Part shown: positions 43,444 through 44,785 of the stretch, in pieces
Numbering within the stretch: the stretch's first letter is position 1
Layout of the letters: each line of letters opens with the position of its first letter
Assembly (NCBI GenBank): GCA_002395965.1
Contig: DGVT01000007.1
Location: 1 to 44,785 of the forward strand
DNA length: 44,785 bases
Source of the DNA: Porphyromonadaceae bacterium UBA4277
Lineage (GTDB): Bacteria > Bacteroidota > Bacteroidia > Bacteroidales > Muribaculaceae
Reading direction: 5' to 3'
Notes under the pieces: generated by a model
Told to the model about the DNA's origin: nothing
The model's input: only the letters and a program-made list of their open reading frames with translations
Databases searched by the model: none
Position numbers and translations under genes: made by a program

Positions 43444-43570
43444 AGCAATATCTTTGAAACTTTAAGAATTTTACCACGATTTTTCTATCTCCATTAAAAA
43501 AGCCCTATATTTTCAGTGGCACATGCTGTTTGCTGATAGTTTAATTCAGCATAATCTCAGAAATTATGAC

Positions 43571-43578
43571 TAAATTTG
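43571..43578 (+). promoter_or_regulatory. -7 element of the terminal secreted-protein gene
   Basis: TAAATTTG matches the consensus and lies 25 nt before the ATG at 43604. Confidence 0.55.
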
Positions 43579-43603
43579 CACTTGAGTTATAAAACGAGCG
43601 ATT

Positions 43604-44707
43604 ATGAAGCGTGAAATCATGGCACTGTCGGCCGCACTGAGCATTGCAATCCAAGCTCTGGCAGGAGCTCACTATGCTACTGTGCATAATGCTTTTGCAT
43701 CGATTGAGCATATAGAAGGCATGACAAGCATCGAAAATGACTACCTCATTTGTAACAACGCCACAGCCCAAAACACCATCCTAACCGACACCACACGCAT
43801 TGCAACCGACAAATACCGGTTTCAAGCACGACTGGCCAATGAGCACAACTCATCACGGCACTCCTATCGCGTCGCCGACAGCAATGGCAACAAACGCAAC
43901 ATCCAAGCTCCCACATGGGGCATTGCATTCGACATTAACCACGACAAAAGCGACTATTGGGCCATCACCATGCAGTGCCTCGACACCGACATTAACAATG
44001 ACATCAGCAATCACCGCTACGCACGATTCGCTCTGATACACTTCTCCGGCGGCAATGCATCAATCATCGCAACTAAAGACATCGACAAGGGTATTAGCCT
44101 CAATAGCGGATTTAACTCAATAGAAGTGCAAGTGAATTCCGACGAAATAAAAGTATTGGCCGGTGATGACCAACTCAGCACAATCATGCAGGTCGAGCGC
44201 AAGGTCAGCACCACGGCACCACGGCGCGCTGGGTGCTACATCGGCGCAGGAGCAAAAGTCAGGATTGAGCGAGCTGTTATCGATTTCGAGCACGACAATT
44301 CAATTTACTTAGACACTGGCTGGACCATTGATTCACTAAAACAGCATTTCGAGGCGAGCATCGATCCCATCGAAGGATTTTGGCACTATCTGGACCGGGA
44401 CATGGAAGACCGATGGCTCAGACTTGGCGGACGCTACACTCTGGCAATAGTAAAAAACGGCACCCACTACGACATAATCTACATCGACGGAGCAAAAACA
44501 CGCAGCGACTTGTGGCACACAGGACAACTCAAGGCACGGCTCACCCCCACAATCTTCAGTAATCACTTCGACCTCATGTGGGTAGATGCCACACACCAGC
44601 CCATCACACAAGATGCCTATGGCACTATTGAAAACGGCGTCATGCTAACGCTCAAATTCCCCATCTACAAGAGCCAATTCCGCCTCTCCAAAATCCTAAC
44701 CCCATAA
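43604..44707 (+). CDS. Secreted protein of unknown function, lectin-like N-terminal region
   Basis: 367 residues with a signal peptide (MKREIMALSAALSIAIQALA). Residues ~30-230 have the rhythm of a concanavalin-like jelly roll (YRFQARLANEHNSSRHSYRV, TWGIAFDINHDKSDYWAITM, FNSIEVQVNSDEIKVLAGD, GCYIGAGAKVRIERAVIDFE). The C-terminal third (~245-367) has PIEGFWHYLDRDMEDRWLRLGGRYTL and VKNGTHYDIIYIDGA, a small lipocalin-like region. It may bind or trim a glycan; no catalytic residues can be named. It is the last gene in the window. Confidence 0.65.
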   Translation: MKREIMALSAALSIAIQALAGAHYATVHNAFASIEHIEGMTSIENDYLICNNATAQNTILTDTTRIATDKYRFQARLANEHNSSRHSYRVADSNGNKRNIQAPTWGIAFDINHDKSDYWAITMQCLDTDINNDISNHRYARFALIHFSGGNASIIATKDIDKGISLNSGFNSIEVQVNSDEIKVLAGDDQLSTIMQVERKVSTTAPRRAGCYIGAGAKVRIERAVIDFEHDNSIYLDTGWTIDSLKQHFEASIDPIEGFWHYLDRDMEDRWLRLGGRYTLAIVKNGTHYDIIYIDGAKTRSDLWHTGQLKARLTPTIFSNHFDLMWVDATHQPITQDAYGTIENGVMLTLKFPIYKSQFRLSKILTP

Positions 44708-44754
44708 CCCCCACACCCGAGCCCCAGCACCACCATCAAGCACCCCATGCGGCG

Positions 44755-44785
44755 GCGGCCCGTCAGGCAGCGGTAGCGGCCCGTC
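44755..44785. repeat. Beginning of a GC-rich 21-bp-period repeat at the window end
   Basis: GCGGCCCGTC occurs at 44755-44764 and again at 44776-44785, a spacing of 21 bp, in a sudden GC-rich tract. Only about one and a half units are visible. Confidence 0.45.

Overview
The window is chromosomal DNA from a Bacteroidales bacterium, most likely a gut member of the Muribaculaceae/Prevotellaceae/Bacteroidaceae group. The evidence is the recurrent Bacteroidetes -7 promoter motif TAnnTTTG (several with TTTG 19-20 nt upstream), the near absence of Shine-Dalgarno sequences, a tmRNA whose tag reads GENTYALAA, a UpxY-type NusG paralogue, BspA-like leucine-rich repeats, outer-membrane porins and dockerin-like C-termini. 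No closer assignment is possible by eye.

Layout. 1-475: 3' end of an IS4-family transposase. 495-3440: a secreted BspA-like LRR protein and a small secreted protein made of six 20-residue repeats, separated by a ~205-bp MITE-like element. 3542-3930: RNase P RNA. 4242-5927: TGS-domain nucleoside kinase. A second, identical MITE copy lies between it and a convergent patatin/beta-barrel protein (6212-8269). 8528-9849: a small secreted protein, an orphan NusG paralogue and a 58-codon gene overlapping its stop codon, closed by a terminator.

10.3-18.2 kb is an accessory block. It holds a WYL regulator, a DEDDh exonuclease, an AT-rich DUF262/HNH (GmrSD-like) gene coupled to a PLD nuclease, two tandem DUF1835-like paralogues, a HAD-like protein and two orphan genes. 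Four genes in this block are preceded by the same compact terminator-hairpin/promoter element. The block ends at the 3' side of the tmRNA gene ssrA (minus strand), a common island boundary, but no integrase or att duplication was seen.

18.8-21.9 kb (minus): EamA transporter, Fe-S cysteine desulfidase and RfbC. The rfbC promoter region is duplicated, and the third MITE sits inside the second copy. 22.4-29.0 kb (plus): GlmU-like sugar nucleotidyltransferase, flavodoxin lipoprotein, a Porin_10-like protein, a periplasmic solute-binding-like protein and an unknown TPR-like protein. 29.1 kb: tRNA-Arg(CCG). 29.5-33.4 kb: SpoIIE-type phosphatase, STAS antagonist and porin in one operon.

33.5-42.7 kb is a compact biosynthetic cluster: a 2418-residue C-A-PCP-C-A-PCP-R NRPS, a MATE exporter and an Sfp-type phosphopantetheinyl transferase. 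Together they could make, activate and export a dipeptide aldehyde/pyrazinone. The window ends with a dockerin-type secreted protein, a secreted protein of unknown function and the start of a GC-rich 21-bp-period repeat.

The most notable signals are the NRPS cluster, the repeated terminator/promoter cassette junctions in the defence-like block, the MITE family and its insertion in a duplicated promoter, and the 60-bp-repeat gene.
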